In this document: positions 8,951 through 19,021 of the stretch, piece by piece
Layout of the letters: every line of letters starts with the position of its first letter
Position numbering within the stretch: the stretch's first letter is position 1
DNA from: Duganella sp. OV510
GTDB lineage: Bacteria; Pseudomonadota; Gammaproteobacteria; Burkholderiales; Burkholderiaceae_D
Direction: 5' to 3'
DNA length: 64,000 bases
Assembly (NCBI RefSeq): GCF_900100205.1
Contig: NZ_FNEQ01000002.1
Location: 248,001-312,000, forward strand
Position numbers and translations under genes: made by a program
The notes under the pieces: generated by a model
What the model saw: the letters and a program-made list of their open reading frames with translations, nothing else
What the model was told of the DNA's origin: nothing
Databases searched by the model: none

Positions 8951-11290
8951 ATGTTACGTCCACTGCTGCTGACCAGCCTGATTTCCTCCATCGTCATCCC
9001 CGCGTTCGCCCAAGAGCAAGCTGTCGACGGTGAACTGCAATCCATCGTTGTGACCGGCACCTACGCCAAGAACCGCCGCACCATCGATACCGAATCGCCG
9101 GTCGACATCATCGGCGCGCGCGAGCTGCAAGCCAGCGGTTCGACCGAACTGGCCACCGTGCTGGGCCGCGTGCTGCCGTCGCTGAATTTCCCGCGCCCTT
9201 CCGGCGCCGATGCCTCCGACGCGGTGCGCCCGGCGCAGCTGCGCGGCCTGTCGCCGGACCAGGTGCTGGTGCTGGTCAATGGCAAGCGCCGCCATGCCTC
9301 GTCGGTGGTCAATGTCAACGGCACGCAGGGACGCGGCTCGGCGCCGGTTGACCTGAACGCGATCCCGCTGTCGGCCATCGACCATATCGAGGTGCTGCGT
9401 GACGGCGCCGCCGCCCAGTACGGCTCCGACGCTATTGCCGGTGTCATCAACATCATCCTGAAAAAAGGCGCGGCCGGTGGCGATGCCGAGATCGGTTTCG
9501 GCGAATACCAGGAGCGCGATGGCAAGCAAGTGTCGCTGCGCGGCTCCACCGGTTTCAACCTCGGCGACGATGGCTGGGTGCGCATCGCAGTCGACGCCGC
9601 CGACCGCGATCCGACCAACCGCGCCGGCGCCGACTACCGCTACCCGACCGATCCACGCTACGGCAAAGTCAACCAGCGCTTCGGCGATCCTGAAACCAAG
9701 CCGCGCGTGCTGTTCGTCAACGGCCAGTACCGCGTCAGCGACGATATCGACTGGTACGCCTTCGCCAACTACGGCCAGCGCGAAACCTCGGCGGCTGCCA
9801 CCTGGCGCAGCTTCGGCCGCAGCAGCATCTTCCCGGAAGGCTTCCTGCCGCTGGAGAACAGCAAATCGACCGACACCTCGCTGGTGACCGGCCTGCGTGG
9901 CGAAGCCAGCGGCTGGCGCTGGGACCTGAGCGCCAACTACGGCAGCAATGAATTCAAGCTGGACCTGGACAATACCGTCAACCTGACGCTGGCGGACAAG
10001 AGCCCGACCCATTTCTACGCCGGCAAGCTGAAGAACACGCAAGCGCTGCTGAACTTCGACGTCGCCAGGGAACTCCCGATCGACGGCTTCAGCGGCCCGC
10101 TGACGGTGGCGCTGGGCGCCGAATACCGCCACGAGAAGTATGAGATCGGCGCCGGCGATGAAGCCTCGTACACCGGCAGCGGCGCGCAAGGCTTCTCCGG
10201 CTTCCGGCCGGTGAACGCTGGCAGCAACACTCGCCACAACGAATCGATCTATGCCAACTTCGAGGCCGAGATCACCAAGCAGTTCTCCGCCTCCGCCGCG
10301 CTGCGGCATGAACGCTACAGCGACTTCGGCAACACCACCTCGGCCAAGGCCTCGACCCGTTACGCCTTCAACGACGCGGTATCGCTGCGCGCCACGGCCT
10401 CGTCCGGCTTCCGCGCGCCGTCGCTGGCGCAGCAGTTCTACACCATCACCACCACCAATTTCTCGGTGGTCAACGGTGTCAACACGCCGATCGAAACCGG
10501 CACCTTCGCCGTCGGCAGCGCCGCAGCAGCAGCGCTGGGCGCGACTCCGCTGAAGGCCGAGAAAGCCCGCAACTACAGCCTCGGCCTGCAATTCCAGCCG
10601 AGCCGCAACTGGACCGCGTCGATCGACGCCTACCGCATCGACATCGACGACCGCATCGCGCTGTCAGCCAATATGACCTTGAACACGGCGCTGCAAAACA
10701 CGCTGGCCGCGCAAGGCATCCTGGTTGGCGCCGGCCGCTACTTCACCAACGCCATCGACACCCGCACCACCGGCGTCGACATCCTCAGCACCTATCGCTG
10801 GGAGACGCGCGACGCCGGCCGCTTCGACTTCACCGCCGCCTACAACCACAACAAGACCTCGCTGGAGCATGTCAACGCCAACCCGGCGATCCTCAGCGCC
10901 AATAACCTGACCCTGATCGATCGCCAGACCATCAACCGCATCACCGTGGGTTCGCCGAAGGACAAGTTCAGCCTGGCGACCGACTGGTCATTGGCAAACT
11001 GGGGCGTGCGGGCGGTGGTCACGCGCTACGGCAGCTTCACTGTGCCGCAGAACAACCCGGTACAGGACCAGACTTACGATCCGCAATGGGTGCTGGACCT
11101 GTCGACCAGCGTCAAGCTGGGCAAGAACTGGCGCCTGACGGTGGGCATCGACAACGCCACCAACCGTTATCCGGACCAGGTCACGTCGGTGGCCAATCTG
11201 AACAACAACGGCATCAACCCGTATAGCGGCTGGGCGCCGAATGGCTTCAACGGCCGCTACTACTACGCCAAGGCCGGCTTCAGCTGGTAA
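8951..11290 (+). CDS. TonB-dependent outer-membrane receptor
   Basis: A 779-residue outer-membrane transporter. Residues 1-20 form a signal peptide ending in AFA. The plug domain follows (SIVVTGTYAKNRRTIDT through VINIILKKG, about residues 28-175) and then a long beta-barrel ending in an aromatic residue (YYYAKAGFSW). Such receptors import siderophores, heme, vitamins or other large ligands with energy from TonB-ExbBD; the ligand is not readable from sequence. It stands alone, without ABC or TonB genes. Its upstream region carries a motif almost identical to one in front of cysT, raising the possibility of sulfur-source control. It is convergent with the chemoreceptor gene. Confidence 0.92.
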   Translation: MLRPLLLTSLISSIVIPAFAQEQAVDGELQSIVVTGTYAKNRRTIDTESPVDIIGARELQASGSTELATVLGRVLPSLNFPRPSGADASDAVRPAQLRGLSPDQVLVLVNGKRRHASSVVNVNGTQGRGSAPVDLNAIPLSAIDHIEVLRDGAAAQYGSDAIAGVINIILKKGAAGGDAEIGFGEYQERDGKQVSLRGSTGFNLGDDGWVRIAVDAADRDPTNRAGADYRYPTDPRYGKVNQRFGDPETKPRVLFVNGQYRVSDDIDWYAFANYGQRETSAAATWRSFGRSSIFPEGFLPLENSKSTDTSLVTGLRGEASGWRWDLSANYGSNEFKLDLDNTVNLTLADKSPTHFYAGKLKNTQALLNFDVARELPIDGFSGPLTVALGAEYRHEKYEIGAGDEASYTGSGAQGFSGFRPVNAGSNTRHNESIYANFEAEITKQFSASAALRHERYSDFGNTTSAKASTRYAFNDAVSLRATASSGFRAPSLAQQFYTITTTNFSVVNGVNTPIETGTFAVGSAAAAALGATPLKAEKARNYSLGLQFQPSRNWTASIDAYRIDIDDRIALSANMTLNTALQNTLAAQGILVGAGRYFTNAIDTRTTGVDILSTYRWETRDAGRFDFTAAYNHNKTSLEHVNANPAILSANNLTLIDRQTINRITVGSPKDKFSLATDWSLANWGVRAVVTRYGSFTVPQNNPVQDQTYDPQWVLDLSTSVKLGKNWRLTVGIDNATNRYPDQVTSVANLNNNGINPYSGWAPNGFNGRYYYAKAGFSW

Positions 11291-11339
11291 AAACCCTCCC
11301 CCGCACGGCGGCCCGCCTCAACGCTCAACCCGGTGAGGC

Positions 11340-12944
11340 TCACGCCACCGCCAGCCGGCGCGCTGGTGGCTTGGCTGGCGGCGGGCTTCCCGCCAGCTTG
11401 AACACGCTGACCGCCTGCGCCAGCAAGTCCGCCTGGTCGCGCATGCTCTGCGCGGCAGCAGCAGCTTCCTCCACCAGCGCCGCATTCTGCTGCGTCACAT
11501 CATCAATCGATACAATCGCCTGGTTCACCTGCTCAATGCCGGTGCTCTGCTCGCTGCTGGCGGCGCTGATCTGCTGCATGATCTCCGCCACCTGCCGCAC
11601 CGACTGCACGATACTCTGCATGGTGCTGCCCGCCTGATCGACCAGCGCCGCGCCGGCATCCACCGTCTCCACCGAACGCCCGATCAACTCCTTGATCTCC
11701 TTGGCCGCCGAGGCCGAACGCTGCGCCAGGTTACGCACCTCGGACGCCACCACCGCAAAGCCTCGGCCCTGCTCGCCAGCGCGCGCAGCCTCCACCGCTG
11801 CATTCAAAGCGAGGATATTGGTCTGGAACGCAATCCCGTCGATCACGCTGATGATGTCGACGATCTTGCTGGAACTCTCCTTGATCGCTCCCATGGTCGT
11901 GACCACCTCGCCCACCACCTTGCCGCCCCTGGTCGCATAGTCGGACGCCGCCACCACCAGCTGCGTGGCCTGGCGCGCGTTCTCCGCATTCTGCGTCACG
12001 GTCGAGGTCAGCTCCTCCATCGACGACGCCGTCTCTTCCAGGCTGGACGCCTGCTGCTCGGTGCGCGACGACAAATCCATATTGCCGCTGGCAATCTCGT
12101 TCGACGCCGTGGCGATGGTGTCCGTGCCCGAGCGCACCTGCCCGACCGTGCGCGCCAGCGACGCATTCATGTCGATCAGCGCGCGCAGCAACTGGCCGGT
12201 TTCGTCGGTGGTGTGGCACTCCATGCGCATGGTCAGGTCGCCGCCGGCCACCGCCTGCGCCATGCCCACCGCGCGATTCAAAGGCTGGGTGATGCTGCGC
12301 GTAATCACAAACAGCACCCACGCCGCCAATGCAGCCGCCGCCACCGTCAGCAAAATCATCGTGGTGCGCGAACTGGCGTAGGATTGCTCGGCCACCGCAG
12401 CGGTTGCCTCCACCGCCGCCGTCTGATACTTGACCATCTCGGTCAGCGCATTCAGGTAAGCCGTCTGTTCCTTGCGCACCGTGGTCAGCAGATACTTGAC
12501 GGACTCGTCGCGCCGGCTGGCATCCGGTGACATTTTCAGAAAAGCGCCCTGTACCACGGCGTATTTTTCGCGCGCATCCAGCACGGCTTGCAGCTTGGCG
12601 CTTCCCTGGGCATCGTTGTCGTCAGCAATCAGCTTGCCTAGCTTGTCGAGGCGCTCGCCATTTTCCACGCGGCGCTTCTCCACCCGTTCCAGTTCGGCCT
12701 TGACCACCGCCGGATCGGTCGACAGCATGGCGTTGCGCATGGCGCGGGCCACGTCGTTCAGACCGCCTATCGTTTCGTAAGCCAGGATGACCTTGGGAAC
12801 CTTATCGACCGCCAGATCCTTGGTGTTGTCGTTCAGACGACCAAGCTTGGCGATGCCTTCGACGGAAATGCCGATCATGAAGATGATGGCCACGCCCAGA
12901 CCAGCTGCCAGACGGTAGCCGATTTTCCAATTACCGAAACCCAT
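11340..12944 (-). CDS. methyl-accepting chemotaxis protein
   Basis: A 534-residue inner-membrane chemoreceptor. TM1 lies near residues 10-30, followed by a helical periplasmic domain (~31-190, four-helix-bundle type), TM2 near 192-213, a HAMP domain ([19 protein letters not shown]) and a long cytoplasmic signalling coiled coil. The conserved hairpin tip, [19 protein letters not shown], contacts CheA and CheW. The C-terminus ends RRLAVA and has no NWETF-like CheR-binding pentapeptide. Ligand unknown. The ATG at 12944 is followed directly by a basic residue and TM1 as expected. It is a single-gene unit downstream of cysB on the same strand. Confidence 0.95.
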   Translation of the reverse strand: MGFGNWKIGYRLAAGLGVAIIFMIGISVEGIAKLGRLNDNTKDLAVDKVPKVILAYETIGGLNDVARAMRNAMLSTDPAVVKAELERVEKRRVENGERLDKLGKLIADDNDAQGSAKLQAVLDAREKYAVVQGAFLKMSPDASRRDESVKYLLTTVRKEQTAYLNALTEMVKYQTAAVEATAAVAEQSYASSRTTMILLTVAAAALAAWVLFVITRSITQPLNRAVGMAQAVAGGDLTMRMECHTTDETGQLLRALIDMNASLARTVGQVRSGTDTIATASNEIASGNMDLSSRTEQQASSLEETASSMEELTSTVTQNAENARQATQLVVAASDYATRGGKVVGEVVTTMGAIKESSSKIVDIISVIDGIAFQTNILALNAAVEAARAGEQGRGFAVVASEVRNLAQRSASAAKEIKELIGRSVETVDAGAALVDQAGSTMQSIVQSVRQVAEIMQQISAASSEQSTGIEQVNQAIVSIDDVTQQNAALVEEAAAAAQSMRDQADLLAQAVSVFKLAGSPPPAKPPARRLAVA

Positions 12945-13024
12945 GACGCGCTCCCCGGTGTTGGTGACAGGGATTCAGTATATGGTTATTCCGGCATGAA
13001 AATTAGAAAAAATGAATGACTGTT

Positions 13025-13056
13025 TTGCCGCCGCCACAGTCATGTAGCGGCGGCAA
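13025..13056. other. GC-rich hairpin after cysB
   Basis: TTGCCGCCGC (13025-13034) pairs perfectly with GCGGCGGCAA (13047-13056) across a 12-nt loop. It lies 15 bases past the cysB stop on the minus strand. No T-run follows on that strand, so it is more likely an mRNA 3'-end stabiliser or a Rho-assisted end than a full intrinsic terminator. Confidence 0.5.
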
Positions 13057-13070
13057 TATCATCAACAGGA

Positions 13071-14003
13071 TCAGGACAGTTCCCCGCCGTTGAGGGCGGC
13101 GTCAATGTCGGCACGGCTCAGGTCCGGCGCGAATTGCTGGATGAAATGGTAGGCATAGGAACGCAGATAAGCTCCCTTGCGGACTGCCAGTCGCGTGGTG
13201 TTCTGCGCGAACAGGTGCGACGCTTCCACCGCGCGCATGCCCTTGTCGCGGCCATGGTCAAACGCCATCGAGGCGACAATGCCCACGCCAAGGCCCAGCG
13301 ACACATACTGCTTGATGACGTCCGAATCCATCGCGGTCAGCACGATGTCCGGGCGCACGCCGGCCTGCGCGAACGCGGCGTCGATGTGGCCGCGGCCGGT
13401 GAAGCCGACGTCATAGGTAATCAGCGGGAACTCGGCCAGGTCTTCCAGCCTGATCGGCGAGCGCGACAGCAGCGGGTGGCCGTCCGGCACCACGATCAAA
13501 TGGCTCCAGCGGTAGCACGGGAAGGACACCAGGTCGGGGAACTGCGACAGGCCCTCGGTAGCGATGCCGATATCGGTCTTGCCGGACAAGATCCACTCGG
13601 CGATGTGCTCGGGCGCGCTCTGCTGCAGGGCGATGCGCACATCCGGATACGCGCTGCGGAAGCTCTGCACCACTTTCGGCAGCGCATAGCGCGCCTGCGT
13701 GTGGGTGGCTGCCACGCTCAGCGTGCCGCTTTGCTGGCCGGTGTATTCCAGGCTGGCCTGTTGCAGGTTCTCGGCCTCGATCAGCAGGCGGTCGATGATC
13801 TTCAGGATGCCCTTGCCCGGCTCGGTCATGCCGGTCAGGCGCTTGCCGTTGCGTTCGAAGATGACCACGCCCAGTTCGTCTTCCAGCTCGCGGATCTGGC
13901 GCGACACGCCAGGCTGCGAGGTGAACAGGGCATTTGCCACTTCGGTCAGGTTGTAGCCGCGACGCGCGGCTTCGCGGATGGACCGCAGCTGCTGGAAATT
14001 CAT
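13071..14003 (-). CDS. cysB: CysB-family LysR regulator of sulfur assimilation
   Basis: A 310-residue LysR protein. The N-terminal winged HTH ([39 protein letters not shown]; residues 1-60) has the CysB/Cbl-specific look. The C-terminal effector domain has [10 protein letters not shown] and [11 protein letters not shown] segments. CysB activates sulfate transport and reduction genes with N-acetylserine or O-acetylserine as inducer and senses sulfate or APS in Cbl-like paralogues. The gene overlaps cysA by ATGA (14000-14003), so regulator and transporter are co-translated. Cysteine-pathway control is a firm inference from family and context; whether it is CysB or Cbl is less certain. Confidence 0.93.
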   Translation of the reverse strand: MNFQQLRSIREAARRGYNLTEVANALFTSQPGVSRQIRELEDELGVVIFERNGKRLTGMTEPGKGILKIIDRLLIEAENLQQASLEYTGQQSGTLSVAATHTQARYALPKVVQSFRSAYPDVRIALQQSAPEHIAEWILSGKTDIGIATEGLSQFPDLVSFPCYRWSHLIVVPDGHPLLSRSPIRLEDLAEFPLITYDVGFTGRGHIDAAFAQAGVRPDIVLTAMDSDVIKQYVSLGLGVGIVASMAFDHGRDKGMRAVEASHLFAQNTTRLAVRKGAYLRSYAYHFIQQFAPDLSRADIDAALNGGELS

Positions 14004-15070
14004 ATGGATGCTCCTTCGTCAACGAACACGCGCACGCGCTTCGGACGGACTACCAGGGTTTCGCCCTCCTTCAGGCCGAGGCTGCTAAAGCGCTCGTTCG
14101 GAATGACGGCTTCGATCAGTTCGGCGTTGTCGCCGCGCTCCAGGTCTAGCTGTGCCAGCGGGCCGATCGCATGCGCGCGGCGCAGCTTGACCACGATGCC
14201 TTCGGCGCCCGGTGTGTAGCGGTCCACGTCCAGCTCGTGCGGACGCACATAGGCTGTGCCCTTGCCTGCCGCGCCTGGCTCGGCGGGCACGTTGAAACTG
14301 GTATCGCCGGTGGCCAGCACGCCATCCTGCACGCGGCCGTGGAAGACGTTGACGTTGCCGAGGAAGCCGTAGACAAACGGCGAGGCCGGGTGGTTGTACA
14401 CCTCGTCCGGCGCGCCGATCTGTTCGACGTTCCCCTTGTTCATCAGCACCACCTGGTCGGCCACCTCCAATGCTTCTTCCTGGTCATGGGTGACGAAGAT
14501 CGAGGTGACATGCAACTCATCGTGCAGGCGACGCAACCAGCGGCGCAGTTCCTTGCGCACCTTGGCGTCCAGCGCACCGAACGGCTCGTCCAGCAGCAGC
14601 ACGCGCGGCTCGACCGCCAGCGCGCGCGCCAGCGCGATACGCTGACGCTGGCCGCCCGACAGTTGCGGTGGATAGCGGTCCGCCAGCCAATCCAGCTGCA
14701 CCAGTTCCAGAAGGTCTTTCACCTTGCGGCGAATCTGCTCTTCCGACGGACGCTCGCTGCGTGGCTTGACGCGCAAGCCGAAAGCAACGTTCTCGAACAC
14801 AGTCATGTGCTTGAACAGCGCGTAGTGCTGGAACACGAAACCAACCTGGCGTTCGCGCACATGGCGGTCCGACGCATCGTTCCCGTCGAGCACCACCTGG
14901 CCGGAATCCGGATGCTCCAGCCCGGCGATGCAACGCAGCAGCGTGGTCTTGCCGCAGCCCGACGGGCCCAGCAGCGCGGTCAGTTCGCCTTGCGGAAAAT
15001 CCAGCGAGACATTATTGAGCGCGACGAAATCGCCGAAACGCTTGTTGATATTTTTAACTTGGATCGTCAT
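14000..15070 (-). CDS. cysA: sulfate/thiosulfate ABC transporter ATP-binding protein
   Basis: A 356-residue ATPase. The Walker A is GPSGCGKTT, the signature [15 protein letters not shown], and the Walker B/D-loop [11 protein letters not shown]; the C-terminal ~110 residues form the regulatory TOBE-like domain. It energises sulfate and thiosulfate import through CysT and CysW. The start is 4 bases after the cysW stop and the stop overlaps the cysB start. Length matches the family. An ATPase for sulfate rather than another anion is supported by the adjacent sbp, cysT, cysW and cysB. Confidence 0.96.
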   Translation of the reverse strand: MTIQVKNINKRFGDFVALNNVSLDFPQGELTALLGPSGCGKTTLLRCIAGLEHPDSGQVVLDGNDASDRHVRERQVGFVFQHYALFKHMTVFENVAFGLRVKPRSERPSEEQIRRKVKDLLELVQLDWLADRYPPQLSGGQRQRIALARALAVEPRVLLLDEPFGALDAKVRKELRRWLRRLHDELHVTSIFVTHDQEEALEVADQVVLMNKGNVEQIGAPDEVYNHPASPFVYGFLGNVNVFHGRVQDGVLATGDTSFNVPAEPGAAGKGTAYVRPHELDVDRYTPGAEGIVVKLRRAHAIGPLAQLDLERGDNAELIEAVIPNERFSSLGLKEGETLVVRPKRVRVFVDEGASI

Positions 15071-15074
15071 GGTA

Positions 15075-15974
15075 TTACTCCGAAGTACGTTTGTCGTCGG
15101 CGATGGACTCGTTCAGGCGCCAGGCGATAAAGGATTTCACCACCAGCGTCACCAGGGCCAGCAGCGCCAGCAGCGACGCCACGGCAAAGGCGGCGGCAAA
15201 GTTGTATTCGTTGTACAGAATCTCGACTTGCAGCGGCATGGTGTTGGTCTCGCCACGGATGTGGCCGGACACCACCGACACCGCGCCAAACTCGCCCATG
15301 GCGCGGGCGTTACACAGGATCACGCCATACAGCAGGCCCCACTTGATGTTGGGTAGCGTCACGCGGCGGAAAGTGTCCCAGCCGGACGCGCCCAGCACGA
15401 TGGCGGCCTCTTCTTCTTCGCTGCCCTGCGCCTGCATCAGCGGGATCAGTTCGCGCGCCACAAACGGGAAGGTGACGAAGATGGTGGCCAGCACAATGCC
15501 CGGCACCGCGAACAGGATCTTGATGTCGTGTTCCATCAGCCACGGACCGAACCAGCCCTGCGCGCCGAACAGCAGCACGTAGATCAGGCCGGAGATCACC
15601 GGCGACACCGAGAACGGCAGGTCGATCAAGGTCAGCAGGAAGCTTTTGCCCCAGAATTCAAACTTGGCGATACACCACGATGCCGCCACGCCAAACACCA
15701 GGTTCAGCGGCACGGCGATGGCGGCGGTAATCAGCGTCAGCTTGATGGCCGAGATCGCATCTTCTTCGACGATGGCGGTGACGTAGGCATCCCAGCCTTT
15801 TTTCAGCGCCTCGAAGAACACTGCCACCAGCGGTATGAACAGGAACAGCGTCAGGAACAGCAGCGCGATGGCAACCAGCACGCCGCGCACCCAGCGCGGT
15901 TCCAGGATATCGGCCTTCGACGGCAGTTCGCCGCGACGGACTTGCGTAACAGGTGTCACAGGAGCTCCACTCAT
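15075..15974 (-). CDS. cysW: sulfate ABC transporter permease CysW
   Basis: A 299-residue inner-membrane permease with six predicted helices. It carries the EAA-type cytoplasmic loop ([21 protein letters not shown], about residues 185-205) that docks on CysA. The stretch [11 protein letters not shown] is characteristic of sulfate and molybdate permeases. The ATG at 15974 lies one base after the cysT stop, indicating tight coupling. Together with CysT it forms the heterodimeric channel for sulfate and thiosulfate. Confidence 0.95.
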   Translation of the reverse strand: MSGAPVTPVTQVRRGELPSKADILEPRWVRGVLVAIALLFLTLFLFIPLVAVFFEALKKGWDAYVTAIVEEDAISAIKLTLITAAIAVPLNLVFGVAASWCIAKFEFWGKSFLLTLIDLPFSVSPVISGLIYVLLFGAQGWFGPWLMEHDIKILFAVPGIVLATIFVTFPFVARELIPLMQAQGSEEEEAAIVLGASGWDTFRRVTLPNIKWGLLYGVILCNARAMGEFGAVSVVSGHIRGETNTMPLQVEILYNEYNFAAAFAVASLLALLALVTLVVKSFIAWRLNESIADDKRTSE

Positions 15975-15975
15975 C

Positions 15976-16851
15976 TTATTTCCCCGACTTTCCGCGCGCC
16001 CAGGCTTGCAACAGGTTGATGGCCAACAGCAGAATGAAGGACACCACCAGCATCACCAGTGCAATCGCGGTGGCGCCGGCATAGTCGTACTGCTCCAGCT
16101 TGGTAATAATGAACAGCGGCGTGATTTCCGACACCATCGGCATATTGCCGGCGATGAAAATCACCGAACCGAACTCGCCGGTGGCGCGCGCGAAGGCCAG
16201 CGCAAAGCCTGTCATCAGCGACGGCAGGATGGTCGGGAACACCACGCGCGAAAAGGTCTGCCAGGCGTTGGCGCCCAGGCTGGCGGCAGCCTCTTCCAGC
16301 TCACGCTCGGCGTCCTCCAGCACCGGCTGCACGGTCCGCACGACAAACGGCAGGCCGATGAAGGTCAATGCGATCACCACGCCCAGCGGCGTGAACGCCA
16401 CCTTGATACCGAGGTAGCCTTCGATGAACTGGCCCAGCCAGCCGTTGGCCGAATACAGCGCGGTCAGCGTGATGCCGGCCACGGCGGTCGGCAGCGCGAA
16501 TGGCAGGTCGACCAGCGCATCAACGATGCGCTTGCCGGGAAATTCATAGCGCACCAGCACCCAGGCGACGATGCCGCCGAAGATGACGTTGATGAAGGCG
16601 CCGATCAGCGAGGCGCCAAACGTCAGCTTGTAGGAAGCCATCACGCGTGCCGACGTCACCGTGGTCCAGAACGAATCCCAGGTCAGGGTGAACGTTTTCA
16701 GAAATACGGCCGACAGCGGGATCAGCACGATCAGCGTCAGGTAGAAAATGGTGAAGCCCAGCGACAGCCGGAATCCCGGCATAACGCGGAATGGCGCGCC
16801 CCGTTTGGCCACTGGCGTGGCGGCTGCGGACGCTGCAAGAACAGCAGACAT
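15976..16851 (-). CDS. cysT: sulfate ABC transporter permease CysT (CysU)
   Basis: A 291-residue permease with six hydrophobic segments, an EAA loop ([21 protein letters not shown]) and the [12 protein letters not shown] signature shared with CysW. I place the start at ATG 16851 (MSAVLAAS). GGGAGCA lies a few bases upstream, and the 25-codon upstream extension in the same frame begins inside the promoter region. It is the first gene of the tightly packed cysTWA-cysB unit. The 95-base spacer before it carries an AT-rich candidate CysB site. Confidence 0.94.
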   Translation of the reverse strand: MSAVLAASAAATPVAKRGAPFRVMPGFRLSLGFTIFYLTLIVLIPLSAVFLKTFTLTWDSFWTTVTSARVMASYKLTFGASLIGAFINVIFGGIVAWVLVRYEFPGKRIVDALVDLPFALPTAVAGITLTALYSANGWLGQFIEGYLGIKVAFTPLGVVIALTFIGLPFVVRTVQPVLEDAERELEEAAASLGANAWQTFSRVVFPTILPSLMTGFALAFARATGEFGSVIFIAGNMPMVSEITPLFIITKLEQYDYAGATAIALVMLVVSFILLLAINLLQAWARGKSGK

Positions 16852-16924
16852 GGATGCTCCCTTATTACAAAACCTTCTATAAGGGCTGCATGTTCTCATC
16901 AATGCCTCATAATACAAACGAAGC

Positions 16925-16941
16925 ATTAGTCATTTGATTAG
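16925..16941. promoter_or_regulatory. candidate CysB-type site upstream of cysT
   Basis: ATTAGTCAT-TT-GATTAG sits 74-90 bases upstream of the cysT start in an AT-rich spacer after the TauE gene. The same arrangement with a 3-bp spacer is found at 8874-8891 before the TonB receptor. CysB normally binds AT-rich sites just upstream of -35 elements, which fits. The motif itself is seen; the protein that binds it is inferred. Confidence 0.4.
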
Positions 16942-16946
16942 ATGAT

Positions 16947-17723
16947 TCAGCTATATACCAGCTTGACCGCCACAGCAACGAGCGTTACCGCGAGGATAGC
17001 GCGCAACAGGCGCTCGGGTACGGCGCGGGCGGCGTAAGCGCCCAGGGTGATGCCGGGCACCGACCCGACCAGCAAGGTCAGCAGCAGAGTCCAGTTGATC
17101 GAGCCCAGCCACCAGTGGCCGACGGCAGCAATCGCGGTCAGCGGCACGGCGTAGGCGATGTCGGTGCCGGCCACTTCTGCGGCCGTCAGGCGCGGATAGA
17201 GCATCACCAGCACGGTGGCGCCAATCGCGCCAGCGCCGATCGAGGAAATCGTCACCAACACGCCCAGCACAGCACCGGTGAAGACAGTGGCGTTGCGCAG
17301 CGCCCCGCCCTGAAGTTGCCGCTCGGGATGGGCGGTGATCCAGGCCAGCATCTTGCGCTTGAATAGCAAGGCCACGACGGTCAGCATCACCGAGCCGGCA
17401 ATCGTGTAGCGGATGATCTGGCCCATCTGGTGGCTGAGGGTGCCGAAATGGCTGAGCGCCACGCTGGCCAGCAAGGCGGCCGGCAACGCGCCGAGGCACA
17501 GGCGGCCGACGATGTCCCAGTGGACCGTGCCGCGCAAACGATGGGTGAAGGTGCCGACGCCCTTGGTCAGCGAGGCAAATGCCAGGTCGGTGCCAACGGC
17601 CACGGCAGGCGTGACGCCAAACATCAAGGTCAGTAGCGGCGTCATCAGCGAGCCGCCGCCGACGCCGGTCATGCCGACCAGCAGGCCAACCCCAAATCCT
17701 GACGCAACAAACTGGACATCCAT
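16947..17723 (-). CDS. TauE/SafE-family sulfite/sulfonate exporter-like permease
   Basis: A 258-residue inner-membrane protein with about eight hydrophobic helices and two related halves. The N-terminal half has GVGGGSLMTPLL and VAVGTDLAFA; the second half has SIGAGAIGA and EVAGTDIAYA, the typical repeated TSUP signature. Family members export sulfite, sulfoacetate or related organosulfur anions. Its place between a 1-Cys peroxiredoxin and cysTWA suggests it protects against sulfite made during sulfate reduction or sulfonate breakdown. The start is ATG 17723; 75 bases separate it from the peroxiredoxin gene, so co-transcription is possible but unproved. Confidence 0.9.
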   Translation of the reverse strand: MDVQFVASGFGVGLLVGMTGVGGGSLMTPLLTLMFGVTPAVAVGTDLAFASLTKGVGTFTHRLRGTVHWDIVGRLCLGALPAALLASVALSHFGTLSHQMGQIIRYTIAGSVMLTVVALLFKRKMLAWITAHPERQLQGGALRNATVFTGAVLGVLVTISSIGAGAIGATVLVMLYPRLTAAEVAGTDIAYAVPLTAIAAVGHWWLGSINWTLLLTLLVGSVPGITLGAYAARAVPERLLRAILAVTLVAVAVKLVYS

Positions 17724-17798
17724 AAAGTTTCCCTAAAGTAGGAGGCCCGAAGGTTACCTATTCCAGGGAAAGATCCAAACAACGGAAAACTTATAAGC

Positions 17799-18437
17799 TT
17801 ATTTGTTCGGTTGCGGGGTGACGCGCAGATACGGACGCTCGGCGGTAAAGCCTTTCGGGTATTTCTGCTTCAGCACTTCCGGGTCTTGCACGGTCAGCGG
17901 GATGATGACGTCATCGCCATCTTTCCAGTTGCCTGGCGTGGCTACCGTGTAACCGTCGGTCAGTTGCAGTGCATCGATGACGCGCAGCACTTCGTCGAAG
18001 TTGCGGCCGGTGCTCATCGGATAGGTGATGGTCAGACGCACTTTCTTGTTCGGATCAATGACGAACAGCGAACGCACGGTGGCGGTGGCCGACGCTTCCG
18101 GGTGGATCATGTCGTACAAGGTCGATACCTTGCGGTCGGCATCGGCAACGATCGGGAAACCCACCACGGTCTTCTGTGTTTCCTCGATATCCTTGATCCA
18201 GTTCTTGTGCGATTCAGCCGGGTCGACCGACAGCGCAATCGCTTTCACATTGCGCTTGTCAAATTCCGGTTTCAGCTTGGCGGTCAGGCCCAGCTCGGTG
18301 GTGCAGACCGGCGTAAAGTCGGCCGGGTGCGAGAACAGCACCACCCACGAATTGCCAGCCCATTCATGGAACTTCAGTGGGCCGATGGAAGAGTCTTGTT
18401 CGAAATCGGGCGCGGTATCGCCCAGACGGATGGTCAT
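17799..18437 (-). CDS. 1-Cys peroxiredoxin (Prx6 class, LsfA-like)
   Basis: A 212-residue thiol peroxidase. The peroxidatic Cys45 sits in HPADFTPVCTTELG and the C-terminal Prx6 extension is present (PKGFTAERPYLRVTPQ). No resolving cysteine is visible, as in 1-Cys enzymes. Pseudomonas LsfA, a sulfate-starvation-induced peroxiredoxin, belongs to this class, and the location inside a sulfate-uptake cluster fits that role. The ATG at 18437 overlaps the hydrolase stop (ATGA at 18434-18437), indicating translational coupling. A longer upstream reading in the same frame lies inside the hydrolase gene and is rejected. Confidence 0.94.
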   Translation of the reverse strand: MTIRLGDTAPDFEQDSSIGPLKFHEWAGNSWVVLFSHPADFTPVCTTELGLTAKLKPEFDKRNVKAIALSVDPAESHKNWIKDIEETQKTVVGFPIVADADRKVSTLYDMIHPEASATATVRSLFVIDPNKKVRLTITYPMSTGRNFDEVLRVIDALQLTDGYTVATPGNWKDGDDVIIPLTVQDPEVLKQKYPKGFTAERPYLRVTPQPNK

Positions 18438-19006
18438 GGTAGGGTCTCCAGGGTAGAAAAGGTCACGCCATTGTGCGCTTGCTCTGCCAGAAAATACAAG
18501 GTTTCCAGCCCTTCGGGCCAGTCGCCCAAGCCGGACTCCGCATTGATGTGACCGAGCGGCCCGCCGTTGATGAAGCGGCTTTGCCAGCGGCGTGCCCACA
18601 ACGCGGCACGCGGGGCCGCCATCCACGGATCGTTGGTGCTGCCGACCATGATCGACGGCACCGGCAACGCTTGCTGCGGCAGCAGTGAGGCCACGTTGAA
18701 CTTGTCCGGATCGGCGGGCGCCACCAGCAGCACGCCCACCACGTTTTCCGGATCGCGCGCCACGCTGTGCACGGTGGCCAGCGCGCCGAAGCTGTGGCCG
18801 ACGATCAGCGTGGGACGCGGATCGCGCTGGCGCAACTGGTCCACCCTGGCCGACCAGCGCGGCAGGTCCGGGGCTTCCCAATCATCCTGCTGCACCCGCT
18901 CGAAAGCGGGGAACAGGCGTTGCCAGCGGCTTTGCCAATGATCCGGTCCGCTGTTATGCAGACCGGGCGCAATCAACACGCGAAACTGTTCAAAGGCGCT
19001 GGTCAT
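18434..19006 (-). CDS. RBBP9/YdeN-family alpha/beta hydrolase
   Basis: A 190-residue serine hydrolase. The nucleophile elbow is GHSFG with Ser72, followed by the acid-bearing segment GSTNDPWM and the histidine of GGPLGHIN. Length and spacing fit the small RBBP9/YdeN group. The substrate is unknown. The gene lies 15 bases before the sbp start codon region on the minus strand (downstream of sbp) and overlaps the peroxiredoxin gene, so it is part of the sulfur-starvation block. Roles such as cleaving an organosulfur ester are possible but not supported by any residue seen. Confidence 0.88.
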   Translation of the reverse strand: MTSAFEQFRVLIAPGLHNSGPDHWQSRWQRLFPAFERVQQDDWEAPDLPRWSARVDQLRQRDPRPTLIVGHSFGALATVHSVARDPENVVGVLLVAPADPDKFNVASLLPQQALPVPSIMVGSTNDPWMAAPRAALWARRWQSRFINGGPLGHINAESGLGDWPEGLETLYFLAEQAHNGVTFSTLETLP

Positions 19007-19021
19007 AAGTTGCTTCCGTAC

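Noticed and set aside
18438..18881. A longer, N-terminally extended peroxiredoxin starting at 18881.
   Set aside because: The extension overlaps the hydrolase gene in another frame and does not resemble Prx6; the ATGA-coupled start at 18437 gives the exact family length.
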